DNA of 64,000 bases from Rhodovulum sp. P5. Lineage in GTDB: Bacteria; Pseudomonadota; Alphaproteobacteria; Rhodobacterales; Rhodobacteraceae. This document shows, piece by piece, positions 37,317-46,463 of this stretch. How positions within the stretch are numbered: position 1 is the first letter of the stretch; every line of letters begins with the position of its first letter. The DNA lies in the NCBI RefSeq assembly GCF_002079305.1, contig NZ_CP015039.1:1633501-1697500 (forward strand), read 5' to 3'. The notes below the pieces were generated by a model. That model was not told where the DNA came from. It did no database searches and worked only from the letters and a program-made list of their open reading frames with translations. A program made the position numbers and the translations under genes.

Positions 37317-38846
37317 GTGCCTTTCCCAGACGACGCGACAGGCTCTGCTTCCCACAAATCGCGGCGCAAGCGCGCGGCGATGCTGGGCCATGACATGCGC
37401 GCGGCGATCTCCGACATCCTGGGCGGTCTGGCGCTATCGGACCTGTCGTCCCTCGACCCCGATTCCCGGCGGCAGCTGCAGCGGGTGGAAAGCGCGGCCG
37501 AACAACTGGCCCGCCTGACCGACGAAACGCTGGCGCTTGTGACCGGAGAGACCGAGAAGCGCGGCGCGCCCGCCCATCACTCCCGGCTCGGCCCGTTCCT
37601 GTCGCGCATATCGGCGCGGTGGCAGGCCCATGCAGAGGAACGGGGCCTCGGCTTCCGGCTGGAACTGGGGGAGGATCTGCCGGGCACGATCGGAACAGAC
37701 GCGGCGGCGCTTGAGCGAATCCTGTCGAACCTGATCAGCAACGCGGTGAAATACAGCGGCGCGGGCACGGTCACCCTGCGGGTTCACATGGGCCCGAAAG
37801 AGGCACTTTGCCTGCATGTGATCGACACCGGCCCCGGCTTCTCGGACGCGGCGATTTCCCAGCTCTTTGAATTCGCAGGGCGGCCCGCCGACAACAGCAT
37901 CCCCGGTACAGGGCTGGGGCTGCATATCGTGCGGGAGTTGTCACAGCGGATTCGCGGGCAGTTGCAGGTTGAAAACGTGCGGGGCGGAGGGGCCAAGGTC
38001 TCTCTCGTACTGCCGCGAACGGCCTGGGCTCCGGGCGTGGAAGCCCCCGGCCGGTTCGACGACCTGCCCGATCTGTCCGGTTGCCCGGTGCTGCTGGCCG
38101 AGGACAACGAAACCAACCAGCTTCTGATTCGGCAGATGCTGGAGACGCTGGGCGCGGACTGCACGCTGGTATCGGACGGGCAGGCCGCGGCAGAAGCGCT
38201 TGAGACAGGCCAATACGGGCTTGCGCTGATCGACATCGAAATGCCGCGCCTGTCGGGCATCGATGTGATCCGACGCCTGCGCACCGGGCAAGGGCCCTGC
38301 AACTCGATCCCCGTGCTGGCGGTCACCGCCTTCGTGCTGTCGGCGAACCGTGACCAGATCTATGCCGCCGGTGCGGACGGGATCCTTGCGAAACCGATCA
38401 TGAGCCTTGAGGCCTTCGGCGAAGCGATCAGCCGTGTTCTGAGCAAGCGGGTCTGCCGTGGCTGCGGCCCCCGCGTGCGGGAGGATGCCCCGTTCGACCG
38501 GGTTCACCTTGACCGGTTGCTGGCGCTTGCGGGGCCAGATCGCGGGCTGGAACTTCTGACCCGGATGCGGGAAGATTTCCACACGGTTCGCAAGGGGCTG
38601 GAAGAGGGATGCACCAAGGGCGATACGGCCATGATCCGCGCCCGGACCCATGTTCTGATTTCCCTTGCCGGTGCCATCGGGAATGAATCGCTCCTGGCCC
38701 GGGCCGAACAACTGAACGGGGCGGCACGCCGGCAGATGCCGGTGGACTATATCAGCCTCTGCCCACCGGTCATGCGCCAGATCGGCGTCCTGTGCGACGC
38801 GCTGAGCGCCGAGGCCGCCAGCCGTTATGGCGAGCTTGCCTCATGA
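37317..38846 (+). CDS. Cytosolic hybrid histidine kinase with receiver and Hpt domains
   Basis: The 509-aa protein has a histidine kinase core (H-box LGHDMRAAISDI near residue 23; ATPase with NLISNAVKYS, DTGPGFS and GTGLGL), a receiver (PVLLAEDNETNQ to about residue 375; phospho-Asp in LALIDIEMPRLSG) and a C-terminal Hpt-like module with RARTHVLISLAGAIGN. No sensor domain or membrane helix is visible, so the input may be a partner protein. The GTG start at 37317 follows a GAGG/AAGG stretch; upstream in-frame TTG codons are less likely. The stop overlaps the next gene's start by ATGA. Together they form a phosphorelay operon. Confidence 0.85.
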   Translation: MPFPDDATGSASHKSRRKRAAMLGHDMRAAISDILGGLALSDLSSLDPDSRRQLQRVESAAEQLARLTDETLALVTGETEKRGAPAHHSRLGPFLSRISARWQAHAEERGLGFRLELGEDLPGTIGTDAAALERILSNLISNAVKYSGAGTVTLRVHMGPKEALCLHVIDTGPGFSDAAISQLFEFAGRPADNSIPGTGLGLHIVRELSQRIRGQLQVENVRGGGAKVSLVLPRTAWAPGVEAPGRFDDLPDLSGCPVLLAEDNETNQLLIRQMLETLGADCTLVSDGQAAAEALETGQYGLALIDIEMPRLSGIDVIRRLRTGQGPCNSIPVLAVTAFVLSANRDQIYAAGADGILAKPIMSLEAFGEAISRVLSKRVCRGCGPRVREDAPFDRVHLDRLLALAGPDRGLELLTRMREDFHTVRKGLEEGCTKGDTAMIRARTHVLISLAGAIGNESLLARAEQLNGAARRQMPVDYISLCPPVMRQIGVLCDALSAEAASRYGELAS

Positions 38847-40270
38847 CGACCCCGCTCCTGCTGATCGAGGATACGCCGTCGCTTCAGATGGTCTACGAGT
38901 CGGTTCTGCGGGGGGCAGGACATGAGGTTGTCTCTACCGGCACCGCGGAAGAGGGACTGGCCGCTTTCCACGAGCTTGACCCCGAGGTTGTGCTGCTGGA
39001 CCTGATGCTGCCGGACCGTCCCGGTCAGGTCCTGCTACAGGAAATGCTGGAAGAACGGCCCGACACGCGGATCATCGTGATTACCGCCAACGGCTCGATC
39101 AACCGCGCGGTCGAGGCGATGCGGGCCGGGGCCTACGAATTCCTGCTCAAGCCGTTCAACGAACAACGTTTCCTGCACGCGGTGGAAACCGCGTTGGCAG
39201 AGGGGACGACGTCGCCGGCAACGACCCCGGAACCGCAGGGCACCGTCGCCCGTGCGATCGGCCACGGCGATTTCGTCGGCAGTTCCACACAGATGAGCGA
39301 GGTCTACGACCGCATCACCTCCGTTGCGCGCTCCATGGCCACGGTGTTCATCACCGGGGAAAGCGGCACGGGGAAGGAGCTTTGCGCGCAGGCCGTCCAC
39401 GATGCCTCGACCCGCGCGGAAGGGCCGTTCGTTCCCCTCAACTGCGCCGCGATCCCGCGGGATCTGCTGGAATCGGAAGTCTTCGGCCATCTGAAGGGGT
39501 CGTTCACGGGCGCCCTGTCCGACAAGCCCGGCGCCGCCGCTGTCGCCGATGGCGGGACGCTGTTTCTGGATGAGGTCTGCGAGATGGACCTTGGCCTGCA
39601 GACCAAATTGCTGCGCTTCCTGCAGACCTCCAGCATCCAGCCCATCGGCGCCTCCCACCCGCGCAAGGTGAACGTGCGCATCGTCTGCGCGACCAATCGT
39701 GACCCGCTGGAGGAAGTCCGCGCCAACCGGTTTCGGCAGGACCTCTACTACCGCCTTCATGTGGTCCCGATTCACCTGCCCCCGCTGCGCGAACGCGGCG
39801 GCGACGTGATCGAGATCACGAATGCGGCGCTTGAACGCCTGTCCGCCGAGGAAGGCCGGTCTTTCATCGGGCTCACCCCCGAGGTGGAGGAATTGTTCCG
39901 CCGGTTGCCCTGGCCCGGCAATGTGCGCCAGCTTCTGAACGTGTTGCGTCAGGCCGTGGTGCTGAACGAAGGCCCACAGGTAACGCTGGACATGTTGCCC
40001 CCGGCCCTGCGCGAAGAAACCTCGGTCGCGCGCCCCGAAGCCCCTGTCATCCCGCCGCCTGAGACGCTTCCCCCCGTCAGGGAAGACGCGGCCGAGGCAC
40101 TCTTCGTCGACGATCTTCTGGGGCGGTCGCTTGCCGAGATCGAGCAGATCGTGATCGAGAAGACCATCGACAGCGTCGGTGGATCGCTGCCCCGGGCAGC
40201 CAAGATCCTCAACGTCTCTCCCTCGACGCTTTATCGCAAGCGGGAGGCCTGGGGCCGCAAGGATATCTGA
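38843..40270 (+). CDS. Sigma-54-dependent response regulator (LuxO/NtrC type)
   Basis: The 475-aa protein has a receiver domain (residues 1-118; phospho-Asp in VVLLDLMLPDRPG), an AAA+ activator domain (about 143-370; Walker A GESGTGKE, Walker B GGTLFLDEVCEMD, sensor R-finger region LPWPGNVRQL) and a C-terminal Fis-type helix-turn-helix (LPRAAKILNVSPSTLYRKREAW). The sigma-54 contact loop reads GSFTGA instead of GAFTGA, a mild variant. The C-terminal helix-turn-helix resembles Vibrio LuxO. It is coupled to the hybrid kinase gene, so the kinase-to-Hpt relay probably ends here. The target promoters are unknown. Confidence 0.92.
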   Translation: MTTPLLLIEDTPSLQMVYESVLRGAGHEVVSTGTAEEGLAAFHELDPEVVLLDLMLPDRPGQVLLQEMLEERPDTRIIVITANGSINRAVEAMRAGAYEFLLKPFNEQRFLHAVETALAEGTTSPATTPEPQGTVARAIGHGDFVGSSTQMSEVYDRITSVARSMATVFITGESGTGKELCAQAVHDASTRAEGPFVPLNCAAIPRDLLESEVFGHLKGSFTGALSDKPGAAAVADGGTLFLDEVCEMDLGLQTKLLRFLQTSSIQPIGASHPRKVNVRIVCATNRDPLEEVRANRFRQDLYYRLHVVPIHLPPLRERGGDVIEITNAALERLSAEEGRSFIGLTPEVEELFRRLPWPGNVRQLLNVLRQAVVLNEGPQVTLDMLPPALREETSVARPEAPVIPPPETLPPVREDAAEALFVDDLLGRSLAEIEQIVIEKTIDSVGGSLPRAAKILNVSPSTLYRKREAWGRKDI

Positions 40271-40302
40271 GGCTTGCGTCAGGCGGTGGTGGAAGAACGC
40301 CG

Positions 40303-42492
40303 TCAGAAGAAACTTTGCGGGTCGATATCCACCGTCAGCCGAAGGTTCGAGGGCAGTTTGACCGGGGCCAGCCACGCCCGGATCGCTGCCTGCAGCGGCG
40401 TCCCCTTGCCCGCCTTGATCAACAGGCGCACCCGATGGCGGCCGCGAATGCGGGCGATGGGCGCCGGGGCGGGCCCGAAAACCTGTGCCCCGATACTGCG
40501 CAAGGGGCCGTCATTCCGGGCCAGACGGTTGCCCAGATCGAAAGCGGCCTTTGCCTCTGGCGCTGAGATGATGATGCCGGCCATCCGGCCATAGGGCGGC
40601 ACACCGGCGGCGCGGCGCTCGGCCGCCTCGGCCCGCCAGAATCCTTCCTCGTCACCGGTCAGAATGGCGCGGATCACCGGGTGCTCGGGCTGGTAGGTCT
40701 GCATGAGCGCCAGCCCCTTTTCCTCGCCCCGACCTGCGCGGCCCGCAACCTGCCGCATCAACTGGAACGTCCGTTCCGCCGCCCGCAGGTCGGACCCTTG
40801 CAGGCCCAGATCGGCATCGATCACGCCGACCAGCGTCAGCAGCGGGAAGTTGTGTCCCTTGGCCACCAGTTGGGTACCGATGACGATGTCGGCCGCGCCG
40901 CCTGCGATGGCCTCGATCTGCGCCTTCAACTCCCGAGCCGACGCGAAAAGATCCGAGGACAAAACCGCGATCCGGGCCTCCGGAAACAGCTCCGCCGCCT
41001 CTTCGGCCAGCCGTTCCACCCCGGGCCCCACGGGCGCCAGTTTGCCCTCCACCTTGCAGGAGGGGCAGGCCTCGGGGATGGGTTTGCTTTCCCCGCATTG
41101 ATGGCAGACCAGCCGTTTCTGGAACCGGTGCTCGACCATCCGCGCATCGCAATGGTCGCAACCGATCATCTGCCCGCAGGCCCGGCAGACGGTGACGGGC
41201 GCATAGCCCCGGCGGTTGAGAAACAACAGCGACTGCCGCCCGGCGCCCAGCCTGTCAGCCACCGCCGCGCGCAGGCTGGGTGAGATCCAGCGCCCCGCGG
41301 GCACATCCTCTGCCCGCATGTCGATGGTGTCCATTCGCGGCAATTCGGCCGCCCCGAAGCGTGCGGAGAGATCAAGGCGCGCATATTTCCCCGCCTCGGC
41401 ATTGGCCCAGCTTTCAAGGCTTGGCGTGGCCGAGGCCAACACCACCTGCGCGGAGCATAAAGAGGCCCGCAAGACGGCCATGTCACGCGCGTTGTAAAGC
41501 ACCCCGTCTTCCTGCTTGTAGGAACTGTCATGTTCCTCATCCACCACGATCAGCCCCAGATCGCGGAACGGCAGGAACAGGGCGGACCGCGCGCCCACCA
41601 CCAGTTGCGCCGCCCCCTGCCCGACCATGCGCCACAAGCGGCGGCGTTCGGCCATGGTCACACCGGAATGCCATTCGGCCGGGCGGGCGCCGAAACGCCC
41701 CTCGACGCGCGACAGGAACTCCGCCGTCAGGGCGATTTCGGGCAACAGCACCAGCGCCTGCCGTCCTTTGGACAGACAGGCCGCGACCGCCTCCAGATAG
41801 ACCTCGGTCTTGCCCGACCCGGTGACGCCTTTCAGCAGCGTGGTGCCGTAGTCGCCCGCCGTCACCGCGGCACGCAGACGGTCGGCCGCGGCGGCCTGAT
41901 CTGGCGACAGGGCCTTACCCGGTCGTGCGGGGTCCAGCCGGGGATAGGGCCGGTCGCGCGGCATGTCCTCTTCCAGCACGGCGCCCGAGGGCAAGAGCCC
42001 CTTGATCACCGAGGTCGACACCCCCGCCTGTGCAGACACCTCGCCCAGCGTGAAGGCCAATCCACCGTAGCTTTCCAGCACGTCCAGAACGCGGGCGCGG
42101 GCGGGCGTCATCCGGTCCGGCGCCCCCGTCCCCCGGCGATAGATCTTCTGCATCGACGGGGGATCGCCCAGCCCTGGCGCGCGCGTGGCCAGCCGCAGCA
42201 TCGCCGGCAGCGGCGTCAGGGTATAGTCCGCCGCGCGGGTCAGGAACTGGCGCATCTCCTCCCGCATCGGGGCGGCATCCAGCACCCGCGCCACCGCCCG
42301 CAGTTTCGCTGCGTCAAAGTCGCCCTCCCCCGGCCCCCAGACCACGCCGACCACGCGCCGCGGGCCCAACGGCACCTCGACGAAATCGCCGATGCCGCAG
42401 CCGCCCGCGGGCGCGAGATAGTCAAGCGGCTTGCCCAGGGGTTGCGTTGTCAGCACGCCCACCCGGTCGCCTTCGGCAAACGGCCCGCTCAC
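40303..42492 (-). CDS. priA: Primosomal replication-restart helicase PriA
   Basis: The 729-aa helicase restarts stalled replication forks. It has the N-terminal DNA-binding domain, a Walker A loop ([15 protein letters not shown]), DEEH ([14 protein letters not shown]), helicase motif V/VI ([39 protein letters not shown]), and a zinc-binding Cys cluster ([24 protein letters not shown]). Length and order are normal. The gene converges on the sigma-54 regulator with a 32-base gap. Confidence 0.97.
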   Translation of the reverse strand: MSGPFAEGDRVGVLTTQPLGKPLDYLAPAGGCGIGDFVEVPLGPRRVVGVVWGPGEGDFDAAKLRAVARVLDAAPMREEMRQFLTRAADYTLTPLPAMLRLATRAPGLGDPPSMQKIYRRGTGAPDRMTPARARVLDVLESYGGLAFTLGEVSAQAGVSTSVIKGLLPSGAVLEEDMPRDRPYPRLDPARPGKALSPDQAAAADRLRAAVTAGDYGTTLLKGVTGSGKTEVYLEAVAACLSKGRQALVLLPEIALTAEFLSRVEGRFGARPAEWHSGVTMAERRRLWRMVGQGAAQLVVGARSALFLPFRDLGLIVVDEEHDSSYKQEDGVLYNARDMAVLRASLCSAQVVLASATPSLESWANAEAGKYARLDLSARFGAAELPRMDTIDMRAEDVPAGRWISPSLRAAVADRLGAGRQSLLFLNRRGYAPVTVCRACGQMIGCDHCDARMVEHRFQKRLVCHQCGESKPIPEACPSCKVEGKLAPVGPGVERLAEEAAELFPEARIAVLSSDLFASARELKAQIEAIAGGAADIVIGTQLVAKGHNFPLLTLVGVIDADLGLQGSDLRAAERTFQLMRQVAGRAGRGEEKGLALMQTYQPEHPVIRAILTGDEEGFWRAEAAERRAAGVPPYGRMAGIIISAPEAKAAFDLGNRLARNDGPLRSIGAQVFGPAPAPIARIRGRHRVRLLIKAGKGTPLQAAIRAWLAPVKLPSNLRLTVDIDPQSFF

Positions 42493-42582
42493 CCCGTCGC
42501 CCCCGCAAACCGGGCTTTCGCCGCAGCGCAGCTTCGGCTATCACCGGCGCGACATGTCGCAGCCAAGCAAAGGACCCGTGCA

Positions 42583-43236
42583 ATGAAGTTCTTCGTCGAT
42601 ACCGCCGATGTGGAGGCCATCCGTGAACTGGCAGAGCTGGGCATGGCCGACGGGGTCACCACCAACCCCTCGCTGATCCTGAAATCGGGGCGCGACATCC
42701 TTGAGGTGACCAGGGAAATCTGCGGCATCGTGGATGGCCCCGTCTCGGCCGAGGTCGTGGCGACAAAGGCCCCGGCGATGATCGATGAGGGCCGGAAGCT
42801 GGCCGAGATCGCACCGAACATCGCGATCAAGGTGCCCTTGACCTGGGACGGGCTGAAGGCCTGCAAGGTGCTGTCGGGCGAAGGCCGCATGGTCAATGTC
42901 ACGCTGTGTTTCTCCGCCGCGCAGGCGCTTCTGGCCGCCAAGGCCGGGGCAAGCTTCATCTCGCCCTTCATCGGGCGGCTCGACGACATCAACCTCGACG
43001 GGATGGACCTTATCGCCGACATCCGCACGATCTATGACAATTACGGGTTCGAGACCGAGATACTGGCCGCCTCGATCCGCTCGGTCAACCATATCACCGA
43101 GGCCGCGAAGATCGGCGCCGATGTCGCCACCGCCCCGCCCGCAGTGCTGAAAAAGATGGCCGAACACCCGCTGACCGACAAGGGTCTTGCCACATTCATG
43201 GCCGATTGGGAAAAAACGGGGCAGAAAATCCTGTAG
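42583..43236 (+). CDS. Transaldolase / fructose-6-phosphate aldolase-like
   Basis: The 217-aa protein is of the small (about 215 aa) transaldolase/FSA class, starting [20 protein letters not shown]. It has the family motif [13 protein letters not shown] and the Schiff-base lysine in [17 protein letters not shown] (K83), and ends with [13 protein letters not shown] [12 protein letters not shown]. It moves three-carbon dihydroxyacetone units in pentose phosphate metabolism. Substrate choice between transaldolase and FSA is not certain from sequence. It is divergent from priA and followed by the DUF484 gene after 43 bases. Confidence 0.93.
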   Translation: MKFFVDTADVEAIRELAELGMADGVTTNPSLILKSGRDILEVTREICGIVDGPVSAEVVATKAPAMIDEGRKLAEIAPNIAIKVPLTWDGLKACKVLSGEGRMVNVTLCFSAAQALLAAKAGASFISPFIGRLDDINLDGMDLIADIRTIYDNYGFETEILAASIRSVNHITEAAKIGADVATAPPAVLKKMAEHPLTDKGLATFMADWEKTGQKIL

Positions 43237-43279
43237 GTCTGGTGTAAGCTCGTGAAAACGGCCGAAAAACGAGGCAGAC

Positions 43280-43975
43280 ATGAGCAGCACCCCCGCAATC
43301 GCGGATGATCTTCGCGCGAAGATCATCGCGGAACCCACCGTCATTCTGGATGACCCCGACCTGATGCGCGCCCTGGTCGCAGCCAATGAGCGCAAGATGG
43401 GCGGCAACATCGTCGACATGCGCGGCATCGCGATGGAACGGCTGGAAACCCGGCTGGACCGGCTGGAGGAAACCCACCGGTCCGTCATCGCCGCGGCCTA
43501 TGAAAACATCGCCGGCACCGGCCAGATCCAGCGCGCGGTGCTGCGGCTTCTGGAACCTGTGGATCTTCCATCGTTCCTGACCTGCCTTGCCGACGAGGTC
43601 GCGCCGATCCTGCGGGTGGAGGCACTGCGCATCGTGCTTGAGGCCGGAGAGGATGCGGCGAACGCCCGCGCGCTTGGCCCGGTGCTGGAGCTTGCCCCGG
43701 CGGGCTTTTGCGATGCCTATATCGGCCCCGAACGCCCCGGCCGCACGGTGATCCTGCGGGAAACGACGCCCGGGCCCGGTACACTGTACGACACCGCCGC
43801 GCGCGCCGTCCGGTCAGAGGCGCTGATCCGGATGTCGGTGGGCCGCGATGGCACGGCGGGCCTTCTCGCGCTCGGCTCTGCCGATCCGATGCAGTTCGCG
43901 CCCAATCAGGGCACCGATCTGCTGACCTTCTTCGGCGGTGTGGTCGAACGCGTGCTGCACCGTTTCGTGGCGTGA
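43280..43975 (+). CDS. DUF484 family protein
   Basis: The 231-aa protein has the DUF484 pattern: an N-terminal coiled-coil part (ILDDPDLMRALVAANERKMGGNIVDMRGIAMERLETRL) and a GAF-like C-terminal half. In many proteobacteria it sits upstream of xerC, as here. It has been viewed as a helper gene without a proven function. The stop overlaps the XerC start as GTGA, so translation is coupled. Confidence 0.88.
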   Translation: MSSTPAIADDLRAKIIAEPTVILDDPDLMRALVAANERKMGGNIVDMRGIAMERLETRLDRLEETHRSVIAAAYENIAGTGQIQRAVLRLLEPVDLPSFLTCLADEVAPILRVEALRIVLEAGEDAANARALGPVLELAPAGFCDAYIGPERPGRTVILRETTPGPGTLYDTAARAVRSEALIRMSVGRDGTAGLLALGSADPMQFAPNQGTDLLTFFGGVVERVLHRFVA

Positions 43976-44895
43976 GCCTGGCGCTCAGCCCCGCGGCCCG
44001 CGATGCGCTGGAACAATGGCTGGCCGAGGAACGGGCGCTAAACGCCGCGTCGGAAAACACGATCAAGGCCTACGCCGCGGACGTGACCGGCTTTCTGGCC
44101 TTCCTGGCCGAATATGACGGGGCCGCGGCAGGCCCAACCCGGCTGGCGGGTATAGAGTTGCGCGACCTGCGCGCATGGATGGCGCATGAGCGCGGTCGGG
44201 GGCTGAGCGCCCGGTCGCTGGCGCGCGCCCTGTCGGCGGTGAAGGGATTTTTCCGCTGGCTCGGCCGGCGGGAGGGGTTCGAACCCACCGCCGTCCTGTC
44301 CGCCCGCGCGCCAAAATTCCAGCGCAAGCTGCCCCGCCCCCTGCCGGAGGATGCGGCGCGCGCCGTCCTGACCGATGTGGGCGAAGGCGCGCGCGAGGCC
44401 TGGGTGGCCACCCGCGACACCGCGGTGGTCACGCTGCTTTATGGCTGCGGGCTACGGATTTCCGAGGCGCTTGGCCTGACGGGCCGCGATGCCCCCCTGC
44501 CCGAGACCCTGCGCATTCGCGGCAAGGGCGGAAAGGAGCGGATCGTGCCCGTTCTGCCCGCAGCGCGGGCCGCGGTCGACGCCTATGTCCGGGCCTGTCC
44601 CCATGATCTTGGCCCCGACGGACCGCTGTTTCGCGGCGTCCGCGGCGGGGCACTGAACGGGCGGCAGGTCGCCCGCGCGATGGAGTTGACCCGCGCCCGG
44701 CTGGGCCTGCCGGCCTCGGCCACGCCCCATGCGCTGCGCCACAGTTTCGCAACGCATCTGCTGAGTGCAGGTGGCGACCTGCGCGCGATTCAGGAACTCT
44801 TGGGCCACGCCTCGCTGTCGACGACACAGGCCTATACGAGTGTCGACACCGCCCGGTTGATGGAGGTCTACGCCGCCGCCCATCCCAAGGCGTGA
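43972..44895 (+). CDS. xerC: Tyrosine recombinase XerC
   Basis: The 307-aa site-specific recombinase resolves chromosome dimers with XerD at dif. The catalytic residues are visible: R162 (CGLRISEAL), a Lys in GKGGKER (185-190), H253 and R256 (PHALRH), H279 (LGHASLSTTQAYT) and the nucleophile Y288. The N-terminal SAM-like DNA-binding domain covers about residues 10-100. The GTG start at 43972 overlaps the DUF484 stop. A longer frame upstream is only the continuation through that gene. Its length matches the XerC norm of about 300 aa. Confidence 0.95.
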   Translation: MSLALSPAARDALEQWLAEERALNAASENTIKAYAADVTGFLAFLAEYDGAAAGPTRLAGIELRDLRAWMAHERGRGLSARSLARALSAVKGFFRWLGRREGFEPTAVLSARAPKFQRKLPRPLPEDAARAVLTDVGEGAREAWVATRDTAVVTLLYGCGLRISEALGLTGRDAPLPETLRIRGKGGKERIVPVLPAARAAVDAYVRACPHDLGPDGPLFRGVRGGALNGRQVARAMELTRARLGLPASATPHALRHSFATHLLSAGGDLRAIQELLGHASLSTTQAYTSVDTARLMEVYAAAHPKA

Positions 44896-44899
44896 GAGG

Positions 44900-45163
44900 T
44901 CACGGCCCAAGGCCAAGCCGGATCGGTCCCCTGGCCGCCAAGGGATCCACAGGGGTCCCGCGCTGGTAGGCCCGAAGCCTGCCCTCCGCCTTTAGTTTCG
45001 CCGCCACCTGGCGGAGTCGCGGCAACAGGGGGCGCCAGTCGGGCGACAGCGCACGGGCGACCTCTGATGGGCAGACGGTCGCGGACGGACCGCGGCGGTG
45101 GGCAAGCGCCATCATCTCGCCCCGGATCACGTCATCGCTGGGCTGTCGGGCCTCCGTTTCCAC
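44900..45163 (-). CDS. DUF3253 family small protein
   Basis: This 87-aa protein with a winged-helix-like pattern (VIRGEMMALAHRRGPSATVCPSEVARALSPDWRPLLPRLRQVAAKL) and the ending GTPVDPLAARGPIRLGLGP matches the DUF3253 family as I recall it. The GTG start at 45163 follows AAGACGA; an internal ATG is possible. The gene converges on xerC with a 4-base gap. Function is unknown. Confidence 0.85.
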   Translation of the reverse strand: METEARQPSDDVIRGEMMALAHRRGPSATVCPSEVARALSPDWRPLLPRLRQVAAKLKAEGRLRAYQRGTPVDPLAARGPIRLGLGP

Positions 45164-45284
45164 TCAATCGTCTTCAAACGCCACGTCGTGGCCATATTCA
45201 CATCCGGTTTGCATGTTTCGCTGAACCTCGCGATTTGCAGGATCGTGCCGGTCCTGCAAGCTGATCAGTCCAGAAGGAACCCCT

Positions 45285-45728
45285 ATGAATATCTCGATGA
45301 GCACGCAAACCACCGCGAGCCCCCTCGGCACCGCCCGGTCGGCCCCGCCGCCACCCCCTCCGCCGCCGCCAGAAAAGGCCAATGGCGCCGAGGAAACCGA
45401 AGACAGGCTCCTTTCCCTATTCGAAACCGAAGAGACCGAAGAAAGCGAAGAGACAGAGAGTTCTCTTGAACTCGGCACCACGGAAAGCGACTCCAGCAGT
45501 TCCGAAGGCGTGCTGCTGAGCCTGTTCGAAGCCGTCCCCGACAGCACGGAAACCGACGACGAAACGCCACCGCCGCCCCCTCCGCCGCCGTCGCAGGCGG
45601 AATCCATCGTGCAGGGGATGATGGCCGATGCCAGCGGACAGGTCGGCAGCACGACGCAGCAGGCCTCCGACTATGCCGAAGCGCTCTACACCGCGATGCA
45701 GCAGGCCCTGACGGAAAACGCAGCCTGA
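45285..45728 (+). CDS. Acidic small protein with two poly-proline tracts
   Basis: I do not recognise this 147-aa protein. It contains a run of nine prolines (about residues 21-29) and one of eight (about 95-102), an E/T/S-rich acidic stretch, and two LLSLFE motifs (RLLSLFETEE, VLLSLFEAVP) followed by acidic tails. The C-terminal end is Gln/Ala-rich and helical (DYAEALYTAMQQAL). There is no signal peptide or membrane helix. A good ribosome site (AAGGA) and a terminator-like hairpin after the stop support a real, self-contained gene. The poly-proline runs should make it dependent on EF-P. Confidence 0.7.
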   Translation: MNISMSTQTTASPLGTARSAPPPPPPPPPEKANGAEETEDRLLSLFETEETEESEETESSLELGTTESDSSSSEGVLLSLFEAVPDSTETDDETPPPPPPPPSQAESIVQGMMADASGQVGSTTQQASDYAEALYTAMQQALTENAA

Positions 45729-45734
45729 TCGACG

Positions 45735-45757
45735 ACGGGCCGGGATGACCGGCCCGT
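45735..45757 (+). terminator. Terminator-like hairpin after the poly-proline gene
   Basis: A perfect 9-bp stem (ACGGGCCGG / CCGGCCCGT) with a 5-base loop and only three T residues follows the stop by 7 bases. It separates this gene from the convergent VPLPA-CTERM gene. Confidence 0.6.
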
Positions 45758-45807
45758 TTCGCCATTCACCATCGCCGCTGCGCCGCAGTCTCGCCCTCAG
45801 ACGAGGG

Positions 45808-46410
45808 TTAGCGGCGGCGCAGCGCGCCCAACGCCCCGAAACCGCCCAACAGCAGCAACGCGGCAGAGGGCAGCGGCACCGCCGGCGCGGCAGTCGCCCA
45901 GCCGATATTGTCGATCGCAAGCAGATCGCCCGCCTGCGGTGTGACCACCAAGCGGGCAATGTCGCCCTCGGCGCGCATCACCCCGGTATAGGTCGAGAAC
46001 ACACCGCCCGTCGGCCCTTTGTCGGGATAGACCGTCTCAATCAGCGTTCCGCTTCGATCATAGGCCATCACGCGCGTGTTCGCGTAGTTCGGGTCGAACA
46101 GCCCCAGACCGACCGCCGCCATGTCGACGGCGAAATCCAGATAGAACGTCACCACGCCGAACCCGTAGGACTTACCTTCGTAAATTCCGGCATACTGGGT
46201 GTATCCGCGTGTGCCAACCGTCTGGTTTGGCGAGGACGACACGGTCAGCGGCCCGAAGGTCAGCGGGCCGGTGGTTCCGTCGGCCACATCCTCGAACGTG
46301 ACAACGGGTGCTGTTGGCGTGAAGTCACCAAGGGCGGTGACAGGCGTGGCACCTGCTTGCGCGCCAAACCACGCCGTGGCGATAGCCGCCATGAAGATAT
46401 GTTTGGACAA
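45808..46410 (-). CDS. VPLPA-CTERM sorting-domain protein 2
   Basis: The 200-aa secreted protein carries a signal peptide (LSKHIFMAAIATAWFGAQAGA), a beta-rich body (VVTFEDVADGTTGPLTFGPL, YGFGVVTFYLDFAVD) and the C-terminal signal AVPLPSAALLLLGGFGALGALRRR, a VPLPA/PEP-CTERM-like sorting motif with one change (VPLPS). The TTG start at 46408-46410 follows GGGGG; the next ATG would remove the charged start. It is the second such protein in the window, with low similarity to the one at 34317. The sorting enzyme is elsewhere. Confidence 0.8.
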   Translation of the reverse strand: MSKHIFMAAIATAWFGAQAGATPVTALGDFTPTAPVVTFEDVADGTTGPLTFGPLTVSSSPNQTVGTRGYTQYAGIYEGKSYGFGVVTFYLDFAVDMAAVGLGLFDPNYANTRVMAYDRSGTLIETVYPDKGPTGGVFSTYTGVMRAEGDIARLVVTPQAGDLLAIDNIGWATAAPAVPLPSAALLLLGGFGALGALRRR

Positions 46411-46463
46411 AGTAACCCCCTTCGAAATCAAAGTAATGCCGAAGGAGGTTAACAGAGTCGGGC

